This document shows, piece after piece, positions 12,480 to 14,631 of a stretch of DNA of 14,631 bases (position 1 is its first letter; every line of letters begins with the position of its first letter). The position numbers and the translations under genes are program-made. The stretch comes from an uncultured Lachnospiraceae bacterium (GTDB taxonomy: Bacteria > Bacillota > Clostridia > Lachnospirales > Lachnospiraceae). The notes under the pieces are model-generated. The model searched no databases. It was not told where the DNA came from and saw only the letters and a list, made by a program, of their open reading frames with translations. The stretch is taken from positions 1-14,631 of the forward strand of contig URDN01000053.1 in the NCBI GenBank assembly GCA_900546495.1, given 5' to 3'.

Positions 12480-13814
12480 TTACACCTCCGATACATCTGT
12501 TCCTTCCAAAGTGTACATTTCATATTTCACATTCCCCTGTTGATGAATATCAGTGCCTAGGTTGTAAACACAATTGGATATTATATATTCTCCGTCATTT
12601 ACAAAAACTTCAATTAGATTCGGATCCACATATACATCTATCTGGAATCCGTCTTTTAAATCAGGAGTGGAAAATTCTGTTTGCATTTCCCATGAAGTAT
12701 CTACCAGCCTACCTCTGTCCGTATGGATCTTGTTTCCTTTTCTTGTAATTTGATATCCTCCAATATCAACAGTCTCCCCATCCTCTAATGAAAATGATAC
12801 TCTGTATCCATTTTCATCCGCTTCATCCGGGCTGTTAATCTTTTTGGAAAAAGCATTTCTTATATTAGGATGTACACGAAAATAAATATGATCATTTTTC
12901 ACCTCAATAACCCTTGGAATGCATTGCATCCCGCTCCATTGTCCGTCAACCGGCTTTGGCATACGTAACCATGCTAGCAGGACTCTTCTGCCCGCTTCAT
13001 CCACAGTAGTCTGAGGCGCATAAAGATCCAGTCCATAATCCAAATATTGATATGTATCTGGCATCTCCATATGGCATGTTTCTTTCTGAAACATGACTTT
13101 CATACAGATTGACTGGTCAGAATAAGATTTCCCGCCTTTATTAAAATCCATCGGGGAAAAAATTAAAATCTGTTCTCCATCTGTTTGAAAATAATCAGGG
13201 CACTCCCACATCCAGCCGAAACCGTTATCTTTTGTGACAAAATTCATGTATGTCCAATTTTTCTTGTCCGTACTTTTAAAAAACAATAGCTTTCCCTGCT
13301 TATTATTAATCGTACTTCCAAGAACCATATACCATCCGTCATCTTCTTTCCAGACTTTGGGATCTCTTGTATGCCGTGCATCTCCGATCTCACTGTTATT
13401 AAAAACCGGAATAATAGTTTTTTTATCTTTTATGTTATCAAAATGATATCCATCTTCTGATGTGATCAGCATTTGTGCCGAAACAAACTGTTCGTCTAAA
13501 AACAAATTAATATCTTCAGGATTTTCCACTAAATACCTTACACCAGTATAATATAAATATAATTTACCCTCATCTTCAACGGCACTCCCTGAAAAGCAGC
13601 CATCTCTATCATCCGTTTTACTGGGAAATACTGCAATTCCCTGATACTCCCAGTTTACCAGATCATCGCTCACCACATGAGCCCAATGCATCCTTCCCCA
13701 TCTAGCTTCATATGGAAAACACTGATAAAATAAATGATATTTACCCTTATAGTAGATGAAACCATTTGGATCATTCATCCAGTGCCTGTTCGCTTTTACA
13801 TGTATTTTCTGCAT
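12480..13814 (-). CDS. scrB: GH32 sucrose-6-phosphate hydrolase (beta-fructofuranosidase)
   Basis: This 444-residue enzyme splits sucrose-6-phosphate (or related beta-fructosides) into glucose-6-phosphate and fructose in the cytoplasm. No signal peptide is present. The start ATG at 13814 (MQKIHVKANRHWMNDPNG) has GGAGG 10 bases upstream; a longer in-frame extension to 13898 adds unrelated hydrophobic residues. The three GH32 catalytic residues are visible: nucleophile Asp15 in WMNDPNG, Asp151 in TRDPK and acid/base Glu204 in WECPD. A five-bladed propeller is followed by the C-terminal beta-sandwich (about 310-440, ending VEVFVN-like VFVNDGEYI). The gene is complete although the fructokinase right behind it is broken. 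A transporter is not in the window. A short palindrome upstream may be its operator. Confidence 0.9.
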   Translation of the reverse strand: MQKIHVKANRHWMNDPNGFIYYKGKYHLFYQCFPYEARWGRMHWAHVVSDDLVNWEYQGIAVFPSKTDDRDGCFSGSAVEDEGKLYLYYTGVRYLVENPEDINLFLDEQFVSAQMLITSEDGYHFDNIKDKKTIIPVFNNSEIGDARHTRDPKVWKEDDGWYMVLGSTINNKQGKLLFFKSTDKKNWTYMNFVTKDNGFGWMWECPDYFQTDGEQILIFSPMDFNKGGKSYSDQSICMKVMFQKETCHMEMPDTYQYLDYGLDLYAPQTTVDEAGRRVLLAWLRMPKPVDGQWSGMQCIPRVIEVKNDHIYFRVHPNIRNAFSKKINSPDEADENGYRVSFSLEDGETVDIGGYQITRKGNKIHTDRGRLVDTSWEMQTEFSTPDLKDGFQIDVYVDPNLIEVFVNDGEYIISNCVYNLGTDIHQQGNVKYEMYTLEGTDVSEV

Positions 13815-13843
13815 ACTCTTTCTTCCTCCGGAAATTATATACT

Positions 13844-13858
13844 TTATTGTTTCAATAA
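13844..13858. promoter_or_regulatory. palindrome upstream of scrB, possible operator
   Basis: TTATTG-TTT-CAATAA is a perfect 15-bp palindrome, 30 bases upstream of the scrB ATG. Sucrose operons are normally controlled by a LacI-type repressor near the start. The usual CG centre is missing here, so this is a weak candidate. A TTGACA further upstream (minus strand, near 13910) may be the -35, but no well-spaced -10 is seen. Confidence 0.3.
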
Positions 13859-14007
13859 CAGCATTTAATAAAAAAACTGGCATCAAACTCTCTGTCAATC
13901 TTTTTACAATTATCTTTTACCATTGTTTAAGTATTATGTTGTCCCATATTTTAATCTCCCAAAGCAGGTGTCGGTCTGAAAACATTTACGGTTCTATCTA
14001 AAATCAC

Positions 14008-14345
14008 TTGTTCTGTGCCCGGCAGGAAAAAGCACCATTGAACCAGACTGGAAGTGACCGCATGAAATACATTCCACTGTTGTTATACTCGTTTCGCTGG
14101 AATATTGAAACGAGCTACTATGAACAGAAAACATTCTGGTCTTTTTGTAGTTATATGGTGCGAAGCTGCAAAGGAATTGAAATGCGGATCAATCTGATCA
14201 ACATTAGTTATTGTGCCATGAAGATTCTGCCCTATCAAAACGAACATTTTTCTGAGTACCGCGCAAAAAGCGTACAGGCGTTTCGTTTTGAATTGAGTCA
14301 GGACATTCGCAATCAGATATTTTTTGCCACTTTCGTAAAAAATAT
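14008..14345 (+). mobile_element. C-terminal remnant of an IS4-type DDE transposase
   Basis: A plus-strand frame of about 110 codons carries the end of a DDE transposase: EKAPLNQTGSDR, then FRWNIETSYYEQKTFWS, which is the YREK-like motif with the catalytic Glu of IS4-type enzymes, then YMVRSCKGIEM, INISYCAMKILPYQNE and FRFELSQDIRNQIFFATFVKN. The upstream two thirds, with both catalytic aspartates, are missing and no inverted repeat is seen, so the copy is dead. An in-frame TAA precedes the fragment at 13999. After FVKN the sequence changes character and runs through a terminator hairpin, so the original end is lost. It marks old transposition next to the sucrose gene. Confidence 0.75.
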
Positions 14346-14349
14346 AAGA

Positions 14350-14384
14350 AAAACCCTTGTAAACACTGGGTTTGCAAGGGTTTT
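14350..14384 (-). terminator. terminator-like hairpin AAAACCCTTG/CAAGGGTTTT
   Basis: A perfect 10-bp stem (14350-14359 with 14375-14384) encloses a 15-base loop. On the minus strand it is followed by TCTTATATTTTTT, a good U-rich tail, so it would end transcription entering from the right. On the plus strand the run is shorter. It lies at the edge of the transposase remnant, so it may also be an insertion boundary. Confidence 0.55.
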
Positions 14385-14409
14385 GGTAATCTCTTTGAAA
14401 TTGTGAAAA

Positions 14410-14517
14410 CTATCTCTTTGAGAACTGCGGTGCACGACGAGCAGATTTGAGACCGTATTGCGCGAGTTTTTGAGCTGTTTTCCCTTGATACTCCGGGCTT
14501 TTCCGGCTTTCTGCCTC
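14410..14517 (-). pseudogene. short basic coding fragment of unknown origin
   Basis: A minus-strand frame of 35 codons with no start reads a Lys/Arg-rich peptide, including KTAQKLAQYGLKSARRAP, and ends with TAG at 14412-14410, upstream of the terminator hairpin. It is cut off 5' by a TGA. The composition looks more protein-like than the two other frames, but I recognise no family. It may be the end of a gene frameshifted from DNA nearer 14558. Confidence 0.25.
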
Positions 14518-14557
14518 TCAGTTATCCGGTGTGCGGACCATAAAAAACGGTCTTTTT

Positions 14558-14631
14558 TCATTCAGCAATAGCCTGCTGAAACGCACCATTTACTACCCCA
14601 AACAGCTCCTCTGGTTTATTGTACTTCACTT
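14558..14631 (-). CDS. C-terminal end of an unidentified gene entering from the right
   Basis: Twenty-three codons and a TGA stop (14560-14558) are visible: a peptide with KYNKPEELFGVVNGAFQQAIAE. It is helical and acidic-ended, and too short to place in a family. The stop overlaps an ATG (ATGA), but the frame that begins there runs into the antisense of the transposase remnant and is unlikely to be real. Confidence 0.4.
   Translation of the reverse strand, partial: VKYNKPEELFGVVNGAFQQAIAE

Noticed and set aside
13831..13850. TATAAT-like sequence on the minus strand close to the scrB ribosome binding site
   Set aside because: Transcription from it would start within the ribosome binding site, and no -35 element lies at a suitable distance.
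13815..13898. 28-residue N-terminal extension of the GH32 enzyme, resembling a signal sequence
   Set aside because: The extension covers the GGAGG site and intergenic DNA. The enzyme family starts just before the WMNDPNG motif and acts in the cytoplasm.
14313..14561. 82-codon minus-strand frame with an ATGA overlap to the gene entering from the right
   Set aside because: Its last third is the antisense of the transposase remnant and of the hairpin at 14350-14384, and the sequence is not protein-like. I treat the overlap as chance.
1..14631. CRISPR array, tRNA or rRNA genes
   Set aside because: I found no regularly spaced repeats and no cloverleaf with a TTCRANYC loop or rRNA-like stretch on either strand.

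Overview
The window reads as chromosomal DNA of a low-to-moderate GC Gram-positive gut anaerobe, most likely a Lachnospiraceae/Clostridia member. The evidence is AT-rich intergenic DNA, strong GGAGG ribosome binding sites, several TTG/GTG starts, closely packed or overlapping gene junctions, and gene families typical of Clostridia: a CD1871A-type CXXC mini-protein, a TlpA-like lipoprotein, a ScrB-type sucrose hydrolase and a Wadjet operon. No rRNA, tRNA or CRISPR array was seen.

Layout. (1) 1-1011: the N-terminus of a ZIP metal transporter leaves the window on the minus strand, with a DtxR-like palindrome upstream. Then comes a scar-like non-coding zone. It holds a 58-codon start-less ORF followed by a terminator, a tandem 11-bp repeat, a 12-codon stub of a low-molecular-weight tyrosine phosphatase, two GCATAACCT repeats and three hairpins. 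(2) 1012-2879, minus: an OmpR-type response regulator and its histidine kinase, joined by an ATGA overlap. (3) 2981-5071, plus, divergent from (2): a CXXC mini-protein, a NapH-like membrane 4Fe-4S protein and a TlpA/ResA-like thioredoxin lipoprotein. This looks like a trans-membrane thiol-reducing module controlled by the adjacent two-component system through a shared promoter region. A 27-bp perfect inverted repeat closes it. (4) 5331-11736, minus: a complete, intact jetABCD Wadjet operon (kleisin, KITE, SMC and Toprim nuclease), a defence system against plasmids. (5) 11809-12477: a junction of gene debris, including a fructokinase stub, two short ORFs, a perfect 12-bp hairpin and a bidirectional terminator. 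(6) 12480-13814, minus: an intact GH32 sucrose-6-phosphate hydrolase whose fructokinase partner is cut off after about 38 codons. (7) 14008-14631: the C-terminal remnant of an IS4-type transposase, a terminator-like hairpin and fragments of unrecognised genes entering from the right.

Interpretation. The Wadjet operon sits between broken genes: the scrK stub on one side, and an IS remnant further out. This suggests that the defence island and its debris replaced the rest of a sucrose operon. The most interesting functional unit beyond Wadjet is the two-component/CXXC/4Fe-4S/TlpA cluster. Its divergent promoter carries a direct repeat with 11-bp periodicity (TTAACA-N5-TTTACA), as expected for OmpR/PhoB-class regulators.
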